Assembly (NCBI RefSeq): GCF_031679605.1
Contig: NZ_CP117522.1
Coordinates: 8,680,001 to 8,744,000, forward strand
Direction of reading: 5' to 3'
Source of the DNA: Streptomyces luomodiensis
GTDB taxonomy: Bacteria; Actinomycetota; Actinomycetes; Streptomycetales; Streptomycetaceae
Length of the DNA stretch: 64,000 nt
The notes beneath the pieces were generated by a model that saw only the letters and a program-made list of their open reading frames with translations, did no database searches and had not been told where the DNA came from. Both the position numbers and the translations under genes were made by a program. The first letter of the stretch is position 1, and each line of letters begins with the position of its first letter. Below are positions 32,367 through 41,284 of this stretch, piece after piece.

Positions 32367-32473
32367 GGGTCTCCTTGACGAGCGGAGCGGAAGGAGCGGA
32401 AGAAGCGGTGCGAGCGGGTGGCGCGGAGTGCGGGGGGTGCGGCGGAACCGGGTGGTGCACGGATGCGGGCGGG

Positions 32474-33715
32474 TCAGCTGCGGGCCGTCTTGAGCCAGGT
32501 GCGCTTTCCGGTGACGGCCCGCCACAGCCCCCACCAGCCCGCGGCGAACCAGATGTAGCCGTAGATCACGAAGATGTGGCCGAGCAGCACCGCGCGGAGC
32601 GCGCCGAGCGTGGATTCGCGCCGGCGGTAGACGAAGCCGTAGATCCAGGCCGCGGTGAACGAGAGCAGATACGGGCCGAGGAACCACATGGTGGAGACCA
32701 GCGGCCGGCCGGCCTGGAGGGAACCGGCGATCGTGCCGAGGACCGCCACCAGGAAGGACAGCGGCAGCAGCGAGGTGAGCAGGATCAGCACCGGACTGGA
32801 CAGGTGGTAGATCAGGTCCATCGCGGCCCGGCCGGGCACATCCCGCAGGATCAGCGGAACCAGGTTGGCCGACTGCAGATGCCCCTGGAACCAGCGGGAC
32901 CGCTGGCGGACCAGCCGCCGCAGATCCAGGACGGCCTGCTGGGAGACGGCCGCCGTGGTGCAGTGCTGATTGGTCCAGCCGCGGGCGATCAGCCGCACCC
33001 CGAGGTCCAGGTCCTCGGTGAGGCTGTCGCTCCAGGGCTTCTCGCCCAGCGTGTCGAGCGCGGACAGCCGCATGAACTGGCCGTTGCCGCCCATGCCGAC
33101 GCTGCCGATGAAACGGCGGGCGCTTTGGAAGATGTCGCCGTAGACGACGAACTCCATGTCCTGCATCCGGGCCAGCAGCCCCGCCCGGCGGTTGTACATC
33201 CGGACGCCGATCTGGGTCGCCCCGGTCCGCGGGTCGTTGAAGAACGGGTCGACCGCCTCGATCACATGCGGGTCCAGCCGGCCGTCCGCGTCCACCACAC
33301 AGACGATGACGTCGTCCGGGTCCCGGCCGCCGAGCAGCCCGGAAGCGCGCAGCAGACGCACCCCGTCGTTGAGGGCCGCGCCCTTGCCGAGCCGGGCGTT
33401 CGGCAGCGTGCGCTGATGGAGCCACACCCGCTCGGGGTCCGCGGACCGCGCGATCTCGGCGGTCCGGTCGTCGGAGGCGTCGTCGATGACCAGGGCGACG
33501 CATTTCCCGGCGGGCAGGGCGGTGATCCGCGCAAGGCTTTCGGCCAGTACTTTCTCCTCGTTCAGACAGGCGAGCAGAAAGACGTAGAAGCGTTGTTCAC
33601 CGGAGCCGGAATGCTGCGGCAGCCGGCGCCGGGACAGCAGGAACAGACCGAAGTTGTAGGTACCCGCCATCACGATGATGGCGACGCTGGCCCATATCAG
33701 GGGCTCATCGGTCAC
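32474..33715 (-). CDS. Membrane glycosyltransferase family 2, synthase type
   Basis: A 413-residue protein. An N-terminal membrane helix precedes a GT2 catalytic domain with DDASDD (nucleotide binding), DAD (metal), TEDLDLG (catalytic base) and QRSRW (Q/RxxRW processive motif). Three or four membrane helices follow. The Q..RW motif marks processive synthases like cellulose or hyaluronan synthase. It probably polymerises and extrudes a polysaccharide, with UDP-ManNAc or UDP-GlcNAc as donor given the neighbour. The start overlaps the TGA of a small membrane protein gene. Confidence 0.92.
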   Translation of the reverse strand: MTDEPLIWASVAIIVMAGTYNFGLFLLSRRRLPQHSGSGEQRFYVFLLACLNEEKVLAESLARITALPAGKCVALVIDDASDDRTAEIARSADPERVWLHQRTLPNARLGKGAALNDGVRLLRASGLLGGRDPDDVIVCVVDADGRLDPHVIEAVDPFFNDPRTGATQIGVRMYNRRAGLLARMQDMEFVVYGDIFQSARRFIGSVGMGGNGQFMRLSALDTLGEKPWSDSLTEDLDLGVRLIARGWTNQHCTTAAVSQQAVLDLRRLVRQRSRWFQGHLQSANLVPLILRDVPGRAAMDLIYHLSSPVLILLTSLLPLSFLVAVLGTIAGSLQAGRPLVSTMWFLGPYLLSFTAAWIYGFVYRRRESTLGALRAVLLGHIFVIYGYIWFAAGWWGLWRAVTGKRTWLKTARS

Positions 33716-33954
33716 GTCCGGTCCACCGCGGACAGGTCCTTGGCCCCGGAGGCTGTGGAACCGGTCGCGGAGGGGCGGACGCGCAGCCTTGATCGTGCCA
33801 CCAGCAGACCGATGACTATCAGGCAGTACAAGAGAAAACCCGCCCCGGCGGTTGCCTGCAAAGCCCTGGCAACCGGAATTCCGGGAATCATTTCCGGCGC
33901 CGCGGCCAGGCCGACCAAGGGCAGCACTGATCCCACAGCAGACCTACCGTACAT
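33712..33954 (-). CDS. Small membrane protein heading the synthase operon
   Basis: An 80-residue protein. ATG 33952-33954 has a GGGGGG site. There are two hydrophobic segments (SAVGSVLPLVGLAAAPEMIP and AGFLLYCLIVIGLLVARSRL). Its TGA overlaps the synthase ATG (ATGA). It may be a small accessory subunit of the synthase; no family is recognised. Confidence 0.65.
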   Translation of the reverse strand: MYGRSAVGSVLPLVGLAAAPEMIPGIPVARALQATAGAGFLLYCLIVIGLLVARSRLRVRPSATGSTASGAKDLSAVDRT

Positions 33955-34172
33955 CGGTCCCCCCACCTTCAGTTGGCGCAGGAGTGCCGGACGCCTCCCC
34001 AATGGGCCGGCCGCTGCGCGCTTAGGGAAGGTACCAGACCCAACTGTGCTTCAGTTGAACTTTCAAGGCGTAGTTTTCTGCCCCATCGGCCCCATTGACA
34101 GGCAGCCGGAATCCTCAGAACAATCACCGGATTGTTGAGCTCGTGATCCCGCGTTGGGAATTCCGTGGGGAA

Positions 34173-34233
34173 CCGGCCATGATCCATGCGTTGTGACCGG
34201 CCATGATCCTCAGGTCGGAATCGGCCATGATCC
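34173..34233. promoter_or_regulatory. Three iterons CGGCCATGATCC at 24-bp spacing
   Basis: CCGGCCATGATCC lies at 34173-34185 and 34197-34209, and TCGGCCATGATCC at 34221-34233: exactly 24 bp apart each time. They are in the 349-bp divergent gap between the synthase operon and the DUF2334 gene, the last ending 70 bp before its start. A dedicated regulator binding as a multimer is likely. The same bases read on the minus strand give an eight-residue repeat (IMA units) in a 34-codon frame, which I consider less likely. The rest of 33955-34303 shows no gene. Confidence 0.7.
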
Positions 34234-34303
34234 GCTGTTTTCCTCGCTGTCTTGTGCCACGTAAATGCGGGATGCGGGACCGAATCCGAGGGGGGTAAAG
34301 AGC

Positions 34304-36163
34304 ATGAAGGAACCCTGGAGAAGAGCACGGCCGGCCTGGCTGGCGTTCATCGCCCTCGCCATGGCCGCCCTGCTGGGAGGCGGTTTCTGGGCACCCACGG
34401 CGGTGGCCCGGGACGGCCGGGGGGACGCCGACCGGTCGGCGGCACAGGACACCACCAGCGGTGTGAACGCCGACGACCTCAAGGGCTGGGCGGCCGCGCA
34501 GCGGTCCGCCGACCGCGAGCGGCGCGCCGGGACGGCCGGAACGCACACCAGCGAAAAACGGACGACCAAGCAGCTGGGGCGGCCGAACCCGGCCACCGGG
34601 CCGCGGACGAGGAGCGCACCGCGGGCCGCTGCGCCCGGCCAGGCCAAGACACTGGTCCTGTACGACACGGCGGGCCCGTACGGACACCTCGGTGAGCTGT
34701 ACGCGATGGGCGCGGCCAACCTCGGCGGCCACTTCGGCACCGTGACCAGCAAGCCGGTCCAGGAGTACACCTCCGGCCTGATCGAGTCCTACGACGCCAC
34801 CATCTACATCGGCTCCACCTACTACGGCGACGAGATCCCCGACGCCGTACCGGAGGACTTCTACCTGGACACCCTGCTCTCCGAGCGGCCGGTGATCTGG
34901 GTCGGCGAGAACATCTGGAACATGGCGAACTCCATCAGTCTCCAGGAGTTCGAGTACCGGTACGGCTGGGACCCGACCTCCTCGTTCTACGAGACGGACG
35001 GCAGCGTCGGCCAGATCACCAAGGTCACCTACAAGGGCCAGGAGCTCACCCGGAAGATGCCGGCCGGCCTGGACGCCGGTGTGCTGCACCCCCACCTCAC
35101 GCCCGGCGGGGACAACGGGACCGTGACCGAGCTGGCCCAGGCGGTCGACACGGCCGGGGGCACCGAGAAGACCTCCCCGTGGGCGATCCGCTCGGGCAAC
35201 CTGACCTACGTCGGTGAGATCCCCTTCACCTACGTCTCCGAGACCGACCGGATCATCGCCTTCCAGGACCTGCTCTTCGACGCGCTGGCCCCGGACACCG
35301 CCGAGCAGCACCGGGCCATGGTGCGCCTGGAGGACATCACCCCGCTCTCCGACACCACCAGCCTCCGGGCGATCGCGGACTACCTGAAGTCCAAGAACAT
35401 CGCCTACGGCATCAACGTCATCCCGGTCTACAGCGACCCCAAGGGCGTGCAGAACAACGGGGTGGCGCGCACCGTGCGGCTCTCCCAGCGCCCGGCGCTG
35501 GTGAACACCCTCAAGTACATGCTCAACAACGGCGCGGTGCTGATGGACCACGGCTACACCCATCAGTACGGCAACACCGACAACCCGTACAACGGGCTCA
35601 CCGCCGATGACTTCGAGTTCTTCCGGGCCCATGTGGACGCCACCGACACGGTGGTCTACGACGGCCCGGTGACCGAGGACTCCGCCGAGTGGGCACAGGG
35701 GCGGGTCACCGCCGCCCTGGCCGAGTTCGCGAAGGTGGGCCTGCCCACGCCGAAGCTGTGGACCACCCCGCACTACGCGGCCTCGGCCACCGACTACAAG
35801 GTGTTCGCGCAGAACTTCGCGGCCCGGATGGAGCGCCCGCTGTACTTCTCCGGCACCCTCTCCGGCGCCGAGACCGACACCAGCCGCTACCTCGGACAGT
35901 TCTTCCCGTACCCGGTCACCGACGTCTACGGCACCAAGGTGATCCCGGAGAACCTGGGTGCCTACGAGCCCGAGGGCCAGAACAACAACCCGCCCCGGCT
36001 GGCGGCCGACCTGATCAACAACGCCAAGGCCAACCTGGCGGTGCGGGACGGCTTCGCCAGCTTCTACTACCACCCCTACCAGGCGGTCGAGCCGCTCCAG
36101 GAGACCGTCGAGGGCATCCTGGCGCTCGGCTACACCTTCGTCAGCCCCGAGAGCCTGATCTGA
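34304..36163 (+). CDS. Secreted DUF2334 polysaccharide deacetylase-like protein
   Basis: A 619-residue protein; ATG 34304 follows a GGGGGG run. The signal peptide (PAWLAFIALAMAALLGGGFW) is followed by a linker and an N-terminal domain (TLVLYDTAGPYGHLGELYAM, TIYIGSTYYGDEIPDAVPED), then a DUF2334 catalytic domain with RLEDITPLSD, GINVIPVY, MDHGYTHQYGN and WTTPHYAAS. The Asp and His residues in RLEDITP and DHGYTHQ match the metal ligands of NodB-type deacetylases. It probably removes acetyl groups from the extruded polysaccharide. Confidence 0.85.
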   Translation: MKEPWRRARPAWLAFIALAMAALLGGGFWAPTAVARDGRGDADRSAAQDTTSGVNADDLKGWAAAQRSADRERRAGTAGTHTSEKRTTKQLGRPNPATGPRTRSAPRAAAPGQAKTLVLYDTAGPYGHLGELYAMGAANLGGHFGTVTSKPVQEYTSGLIESYDATIYIGSTYYGDEIPDAVPEDFYLDTLLSERPVIWVGENIWNMANSISLQEFEYRYGWDPTSSFYETDGSVGQITKVTYKGQELTRKMPAGLDAGVLHPHLTPGGDNGTVTELAQAVDTAGGTEKTSPWAIRSGNLTYVGEIPFTYVSETDRIIAFQDLLFDALAPDTAEQHRAMVRLEDITPLSDTTSLRAIADYLKSKNIAYGINVIPVYSDPKGVQNNGVARTVRLSQRPALVNTLKYMLNNGAVLMDHGYTHQYGNTDNPYNGLTADDFEFFRAHVDATDTVVYDGPVTEDSAEWAQGRVTAALAEFAKVGLPTPKLWTTPHYAASATDYKVFAQNFAARMERPLYFSGTLSGAETDTSRYLGQFFPYPVTDVYGTKVIPENLGAYEPEGQNNNPPRLAADLINNAKANLAVRDGFASFYYHPYQAVEPLQETVEGILALGYTFVSPESLI

Positions 36164-36191
36164 CGCACCGTCCGTACCTCACGTCCGTCAA

Positions 36192-36228
36192 GCCGTTCCC
36201 GGCCCGCACCGCGCGGGCCGGGAACGGC
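36192..36228 (+). terminator. 16-bp perfect hairpin between DUF2334 and GH113-like genes
   Basis: GCCGTTCCCGGCCCGC (36192-36207) and GCGGGCCGGGAACGGC (36213-36228) pair without a mismatch around a 5-nt loop. It lies 28 bp after one stop and 42 bp before the next start, in one transcription direction. It may be an intra-operon terminator or mRNA stabiliser. Confidence 0.65.
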
Positions 36229-36269
36229 CACGTGTCCGTTCCCGCCCGAGGAAGGAAGGCCCTGACCCG

Positions 36270-37292
36270 ATGAGAGCGCTGAGGCGGGTGACCGCGGCGG
36301 TCACCGCCGCCGTCGCCGTCCTGACCGGATGCTCGGCCGGTGGGAGCGACGACCCGCCCGCCCCCGATGACCAGGTGCGGGGCATCACGCTGCCCGCCTG
36401 GAACACCGACGACTACGACCGTCCCGAGGCCGGCCGCTATCTGCGGCAGATCGCCGGGACCGGCGCCCGGTGGGTGGTCTTCACCCCCACCTGGTACCAG
36501 AACGGCACCCGTCGCGCGACGATGCACACCACCGAGGAGACCGCCAGCGACCGCAGTGTGCGCCGGATCGTCGGCCTGGCCCATGACGCCGGACTGAAGG
36601 TGATGCTCAAACCGCATGTGGACCTGGTGGACGGCGGCGACCGGGCCGGTATCCGGCCCGCCGACCCGGACGCCTGGTTCACCGCCTACCGCCGCTTCAT
36701 CACCCACTACGCCCGGCTGGCCGGCGCACTGGACGTGGAGCAGTTCGCCGTCGGCACCGAACTGGCCGGCACCTCCACCGACCGCCGCCGCTGGACCGAT
36801 GTGATCTCCGCGGTGCGCGACACCTACGACGGTCCGCTGACCTACGCCGCCAACTACGACGAGTACGCCCGCATCCGCTTCTGGGGCTCCCTCGATCTGA
36901 TCGGCATCGACGCCTACTGGCCGCTGGCCGACTCCGCCACCACCGACCCCGCGCGACTGGCGGCGGGCTGGAAGCCGATCGTCGCCGAACTCGCCGATTT
37001 CGCCGCCCGGTTGGACAAGAAGATCCTGTTCACCGAGGCCGGCTACACCAGCCAGCGGGGCGCCGTCGCCGCACCGTACTCCTGGACCGTCAGCGAGCGC
37101 ACGGCGACGGACGAGCAGTCCGCCGCGTATGACGCGCTGCTGACCGCCTTCGACGGCCGGTCCTGGTGGGCCGGGGTGTGCTGGTGGATGTGGGACGACT
37201 GGCCGGACAGCGGCGAGACCGCGCCGCGGCTGGCCTACACCCCCCATGGCAAACCCGCCGAGAAGGTGCTGCGCAGCTGGTGGCGGGGGTGA
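36270..37292 (+). CDS. GH113-like glycoside hydrolase lipoprotein
   Basis: A 340-residue protein. The signal peptide ends in a lipobox LTGC, so Cys21 should be lipidated. The rest resembles the GH113 TIM barrel (VRGITLPAWNTDDY, WVVFTPTWYQNG, LKVMLKPHVDLVDG, DLIGIDAYWPL). Acid/base candidate Glu164 (GTELAG) and nucleophile Glu256 (FTEAGYTS) sit at the ends of strands 4 and 7, as in clan GH-A. GH113 enzymes act on mannans; here it may trim the ManNAc-type polymer. AGGAAGGAAGG precedes the ATG. Confidence 0.85.
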   Translation: MRALRRVTAAVTAAVAVLTGCSAGGSDDPPAPDDQVRGITLPAWNTDDYDRPEAGRYLRQIAGTGARWVVFTPTWYQNGTRRATMHTTEETASDRSVRRIVGLAHDAGLKVMLKPHVDLVDGGDRAGIRPADPDAWFTAYRRFITHYARLAGALDVEQFAVGTELAGTSTDRRRWTDVISAVRDTYDGPLTYAANYDEYARIRFWGSLDLIGIDAYWPLADSATTDPARLAAGWKPIVAELADFAARLDKKILFTEAGYTSQRGAVAAPYSWTVSERTATDEQSAAYDALLTAFDGRSWWAGVCWWMWDDWPDSGETAPRLAYTPHGKPAEKVLRSWWRG

Positions 37293-37355
37293 CGGCCGCG
37301 ACCCCGGCCGCCCTGCCGACGGCCCTGCCGACCGTCTGGGAGGCCGCCGATCGCC

Positions 37356-37361
37356 TACGAT
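37356..37361 (+). promoter_or_regulatory. -10 box of a probable leaderless gene
   Basis: TACGAT lies 6 bp before the GTG start at 37368 and there is no ribosome-binding site in between. Transcription would then start at or near the first base of the start codon. Confidence 0.45.
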
Positions 37362-37367
37362 CCCGCT

Positions 37368-37802
37368 GTGGCCCCCTTCCGTGTCCAGCGGCGCTCCCCG
37401 CTGACGGCCGACGAGACCTGGCGGCGGCTCACCGACTGGCCGCGCCACGGTGACCAGGTACCGCTGAGCGGCGTCACCGTCCACCCGGCGGGGCCGACCC
37501 GGGTGGGCACCGTGGTCGTGGTGCGCACCGGTGTCGGCCGGGCCGGGTTCGACGACCCCATGGAGGTGGTGCGCTGGGACCCGCCGGCCGGTGACGCTCC
37601 CGGGCGCTGCCGGCTGGAGAAGCGCGGCTCGGTGGTCCTCGGCTGGGCCGAGATCGAGGTGCGCCCCCAGGGCGACGGCTCCGAGGTGGTGTGGCGCGAG
37701 GAGGCGCGGCTGCGGGGGCTGCCCCGGCTGTTCGACCCGGCCACGGCCTGGTCCGGCCGGCTGCTCTTCGGCCGGGTGGTCGACGCGCTGCTCGCGGAGT
37801 GA
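37368..37802 (+). CDS. SRPBCC (START-like) family protein
   Basis: A 144-residue protein with helix-grip fold character: RVQRRSPLTADETWRRLTDW at the start and WSGRLLFGRVVDALLAE as the C-terminal helix, with beta strands such as TVVVVRTGVGRAGFDDPMEV between. Such proteins bind hydrophobic ligands in a deep pocket or act as cyclases. The start lacks a ribosome-binding site and is probably leaderless. It precedes the FAD oxidoreductase gene by 134 bp. The ligand is unknown. Confidence 0.8.
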   Translation: MAPFRVQRRSPLTADETWRRLTDWPRHGDQVPLSGVTVHPAGPTRVGTVVVVRTGVGRAGFDDPMEVVRWDPPAGDAPGRCRLEKRGSVVLGWAEIEVRPQGDGSEVVWREEARLRGLPRLFDPATAWSGRLLFGRVVDALLAE

Positions 37803-37936
37803 CCGGCTCGGCCCGGACCGCGGGGGACGCGGGCGGGGCCGGGGCCCGCCAACGGGGCCGGTTCCGACGGGCGTTCATCCTCGGGGGCGCCGCCGCTACG
37901 GTGACGCAGGGGTGATCTTGCGCTACTCTCCGTAGT

Positions 37937-39301
37937 ATGGGGGTTCAGGGGGAGACCACAGGACGAGGGACCGCGGTGGTGATCGGCGGAGGTCTCGCCG
38001 GGATGCTGGCCGCATGGGCGCTGCGGGGACATGCCGAGCGCATTGTCGTGGTGGAGCGCGACCGCTATCCCGAGCGGCCGGCGTTCCGCTCGGGCCTGCC
38101 GCAGGGGCGCCACGCACATCTGCTGCTCGAGGCCGGGCACCGGGCGCTGGAGGAGCTGATGCCCGGTGCGCGCGAGGAGTTGCTGGCCGCCGGCGCGGTG
38201 CGGGTGCCGATGTCGGGCGTGCGCTGGCTGAGCGCGGCCGGATGGCTCGCGCGGTACGAGAGCGAGGTCGCGTTCCTGTCGTGCACCAGACCGCTGCTCG
38301 ACCATACGGTGCTGAGCCGGGTGCGCGGCGAGCCCACGGTGCGCTGGCTGGAGAACACGGATGCCGTCGGCCTCCTCGGCGCGTCCGGCCAGGTGACGGG
38401 CGTCCGGGTCCGGGGCCGGGGCGACGCCCGTGCCAGGGTGCGCGAGCTGCCCGCGGAGCTGGTGGTGGACGCCTCCGGGCGGGCCTCCTCGCTGCCTTCC
38501 TGGCTGGCCCGGCTGGGCTGCCCGGTCGCCCCGGAAGAGCGCGTCGACGCGGGCGTGTCCTACGCCAGCCGGCTCTACCACCGCTCCACCGGGCCGGATC
38601 CGGGCTTCGCCGCGCTCTATCTTCAGACCAAGGCCCCCGAGGCGCCCAGGCTCGGTGTGGTGCTGCCGGTGGAGGACGGCCGGTGGATCGCCAGTCTCGG
38701 CAGTATGCGCGGGGCGGCGGCCGAGCCCGGTGCGGCCGGGTTCGACCGGCAGCTCCGGCTGCTGCGCGATCCGAGCCTGCATGAGCTGCTGGCCCGCGCC
38801 GAGCCCGCCGGCCCGGTGCGCGGCTTCTGGCCCGGCCCCGGTGTGCGGCGCCACTACGAGCGCCGGGCGCCGCGGGGGCTGGTGGTCATCGGCGACGCCG
38901 CGTGCACCTTCAACCCGGTCTACGGCCAGGGCATCACCGTGGCCGCGCTCGGCGCCCGCGCCCTGCGGGCCGCCGCCGAGCGCCACGGCGGCATAGGCCA
39001 CCGCACGGCGCGCACCGCCCGCAAGGGCATCGCGGCGGCCACCGACAGCGCGTGGATGATGTCCTCCAGCGAGGATGTGCGCTTCCCCGCCACCACGGGC
39101 GGCCCCGCCGGTGTGTCGGTCCGGGTCCAGCACCGCTACCTGGACCGGGTCATGCGGCGGGCCACCGTCGACCCACAGGTCTGCAAGGCGCTGCACGAGG
39201 TGATGTCGCTGGTCGCCGACCCCACCGCGCTGATGCGTCCCGCCGTCCTCAGGGCCGTTCTGCGCGGCGGAGGGAGCGACCGGCCCGCATCTCCCCAGTG
39301 A
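37937..39301 (+). CDS. FAD-dependent oxidoreductase/monooxygenase
   Basis: A 454-residue flavoprotein. The Rossmann motif VVIGGGLAGMLAAWAL with ERD at the end of strand 2 binds the FAD ADP moiety, and LVVIGDAACTFNPVYGQGI is the GD motif contacting the ribityl chain. It resembles the group A hydroxylase/epoxidase type seen in secondary metabolism. ATG 37937 has no ribosome-binding site; TAGTAT directly before it suggests a leaderless or near-leaderless mRNA. The substrate is unknown. Confidence 0.85.
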   Translation: MGVQGETTGRGTAVVIGGGLAGMLAAWALRGHAERIVVVERDRYPERPAFRSGLPQGRHAHLLLEAGHRALEELMPGAREELLAAGAVRVPMSGVRWLSAAGWLARYESEVAFLSCTRPLLDHTVLSRVRGEPTVRWLENTDAVGLLGASGQVTGVRVRGRGDARARVRELPAELVVDASGRASSLPSWLARLGCPVAPEERVDAGVSYASRLYHRSTGPDPGFAALYLQTKAPEAPRLGVVLPVEDGRWIASLGSMRGAAAEPGAAGFDRQLRLLRDPSLHELLARAEPAGPVRGFWPGPGVRRHYERRAPRGLVVIGDAACTFNPVYGQGITVAALGARALRAAAERHGGIGHRTARTARKGIAAATDSAWMMSSSEDVRFPATTGGPAGVSVRVQHRYLDRVMRRATVDPQVCKALHEVMSLVADPTALMRPAVLRAVLRGGGSDRPASPQ

Positions 39302-39362
39302 TCGCCGCGATGCCGCGAGGGGAGTTCCGCCAGGAGCGCCCGCCCTCTCACGGCGCGCCCGT

Positions 39363-39956
39363 CTACGGTCTGCGGTCCGGTGTCGGAAGGCCGTCCAGGA
39401 GCGTGCCGAGCGCGGTCGTGACCAGCGCGCACACCTCGTCCGGGTCCGCGCCGGCCAGCGGCTCCTTGCCCACGATCACCCGCATCGTCCCTATGCCGAG
39501 CAGCCAGGACAGCGCCAGATCCGCCCGCAGCTCGCGGTTGTCGGCGCTGGACAGGGTGGCCAGCACCCGTGCGTAGGCGTCGCTGATGGCCCGCACCGCC
39601 GTACCGATCTCGTCACCGCTGTCCACGGAGCGCAGCAGGGTCGCCAGGGCGCGGGTGCCCGGTTCCTTCCCGCCGTGGCCGAGCAGCCCGCGCAGGGCGG
39701 CCTCCAGCAGCTCATGGGGAGGGGTGGTACGCAGCTGCTCCTCCCCGTTGTGCGCGATCACCTCGCCGAACAACGCTCTTTTCGAGCCGAAATAACGGAA
39801 CAGCAGCGCCTGGTTGACCCCCGCCCGATCGGCGATGTCCCGGACCGTGGCCCGTTCGTAGCCCCGCTCGGCGAACAGCGCCACCGCCGCCTCCAGCAGC
39901 CGTCGACGCGTGTCCCGCGCATCCCGGCGCTGCCCCTCGGACATCGTCCCACTCAT
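39363..39956 (-). CDS. TetR-family regulator of the P450/ferredoxin unit
   Basis: A 197-residue protein; GAGAGGGG precedes the ATG at 39954-39956. The HTH is LFAERGYERATVRDIADRAG followed by VNQALLFRYFGSKRALFGEV. It has the TetR_C-type C-terminal helix bundle (DLALSWLLGIGTMRVIVGKE). It is divergent from the P450 gene, and a perfect 16-bp palindrome in between is the likely operator. Confidence 0.92.
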   Translation of the reverse strand: MSGTMSEGQRRDARDTRRRLLEAAVALFAERGYERATVRDIADRAGVNQALLFRYFGSKRALFGEVIAHNGEEQLRTTPPHELLEAALRGLLGHGGKEPGTRALATLLRSVDSGDEIGTAVRAISDAYARVLATLSSADNRELRADLALSWLLGIGTMRVIVGKEPLAGADPDEVCALVTTALGTLLDGLPTPDRRP

Positions 39957-40057
39957 CCCGGCACCCCTCTCGTCTGCTTGCGGCGATTCCCCGTCGGCCC
40001 GTCAGATCAACGGCGCAAAGGGGCCGTTGACCGTACCAGGCGGCGCCTCCTAGCTTT

Positions 40058-40073
40058 GTAAGCACGTGCTTAC
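40058..40073. promoter_or_regulatory. Perfect 16-bp palindromic TetR operator
   Basis: GTAAGCACGTGCTTAC is fully palindromic and has the AAGCACGTGCTT-type core common among TetR sites. It lies 16 bp before the P450 start and about 100 bp upstream of the TetR start, so bound repressor would block the P450 promoter. Confidence 0.75.
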
Positions 40074-40088
40074 GCAAGGGAGGTCACG

Positions 40089-41279
40089 GTGACCACAGCG
40101 GAGACGGCAACCCTCGCCTATCCCTTCAACTCCGCCGAAGGACTGGCGCTCAGCGAGGCGTACGAGGAGGCCAGAAACCGCCCCGGACTGCTCCGGGTGC
40201 GCTTGCCCTACGGTGAGCCCGCCTGGCTGGTCACGCGGTACGCCGAGGCCCGGCTGGTGCTCGGGGACCGGCGCTTCAGCCGGGCGGCGGCGCTCCACCA
40301 CGACGAGCCACGGCAGTCCGAGGCCCGGCGCGACAGCGGCATCCTGACCATGGACCCGCCCGATCACACCCGGCTGCGCACCCTGGTCGCCAAGGCGTTC
40401 ACCGTCCACCAGGTGGAGAAGCTCCGCCCGTGGGTACGGCAGCTGACCCAGGACCTGCTCGACGACCTCGAGGCCGCGGGGCCGCCCGCCGATCTCGTGG
40501 ACCGCTATGCGCTGCCCATTCCGGTCGGCGTCATCTGCGCGATGCTCGGCGTCCCGGAGGAGGACCGGCCCAAGTTCCGGGTCTGGAGCGACGCCGCGCT
40601 GTCCACCAGCTCCCTGAGCGCCGAGGAGTTCAACCGCAACCGCGACGAACTGCGCGCCTATATGGCCGGGCTGATCGAGGCCCATCGCATCGCCCCGCGG
40701 GACGACATCATGACCTCGCTGATCGAGGCGCGGGACGCGGGTGACCGGCTGTCCGAGCTCGAACTGGTCGATCTGTGCGTGGGCATCCTGGTGGCCGGGC
40801 ACGAGACCACGGCCACCCAGATCCCCAACTTCGTGCTGACGCTGCTGGAGCACCCGGAGGAACTGCGCCGGCTGCGCGAGGACCCCGACCTGGTGCGCGG
40901 CGCCGTCGAGGAGTTGCTGCGCTTCGTACCGCTGGGCATGGGGGCCTCCATGCCCCGCTACGCCACCGAGGACATCGAGGTGGGCGGGACGCTCGTGCGC
41001 AGCGGGGAGCCCGTGCTGGTGGCCGTCGGCTCGGCCAACCGCGACGCGCTGCGCTTCGACCAGCCCGGCACGTTGAACGTCGCCCGCCCCGCCACCCAGC
41101 ACCTCGGCTTCGGCCACGGTGTGCACCACTGCCTCGGCGCGTCCCTGGCCCGGCTGGAGCTCCAGGAGGCGCTCGGCGCGCTGATCACCCGCTTCCCGGA
41201 CCTGCATCTGGCCGGGGACGTGCGGTGGAAGGACCAGATGCTGGTCCGCGGGCCCCGTGTCATGCCGATCGGGTGGTGA
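40089..41279 (+). CDS. Cytochrome P450 with cognate ferredoxin downstream
   Basis: A 396-residue P450. AGHETT (236-241), ExxR (Glu275-Arg278) and the heme loop FGHGVHHCLG with Cys348 are all intact. GTG 40089 has GGGAGG upstream. The next gene is a 3Fe-4S ferredoxin, its probable electron donor, an arrangement typical of CYP105-type drug- or metabolite-oxidising enzymes. Control by the divergent TetR protein through the palindrome at 40058 suggests induction by a small molecule. Whether it tailors the NRPS peptide is unknown. Confidence 0.93.
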   Translation: MTTAETATLAYPFNSAEGLALSEAYEEARNRPGLLRVRLPYGEPAWLVTRYAEARLVLGDRRFSRAAALHHDEPRQSEARRDSGILTMDPPDHTRLRTLVAKAFTVHQVEKLRPWVRQLTQDLLDDLEAAGPPADLVDRYALPIPVGVICAMLGVPEEDRPKFRVWSDAALSTSSLSAEEFNRNRDELRAYMAGLIEAHRIAPRDDIMTSLIEARDAGDRLSELELVDLCVGILVAGHETTATQIPNFVLTLLEHPEELRRLREDPDLVRGAVEELLRFVPLGMGASMPRYATEDIEVGGTLVRSGEPVLVAVGSANRDALRFDQPGTLNVARPATQHLGFGHGVHHCLGASLARLELQEALGALITRFPDLHLAGDVRWKDQMLVRGPRVMPIGW

Positions 41280-41284
41280 GCCGG

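Noticed and set aside
34124..34228. 34-codon minus-strand frame with IMA repeats
   Set aside because: The repeat is better explained by three 24-bp iterons in a divergent promoter; the ribosome-binding site is poor.
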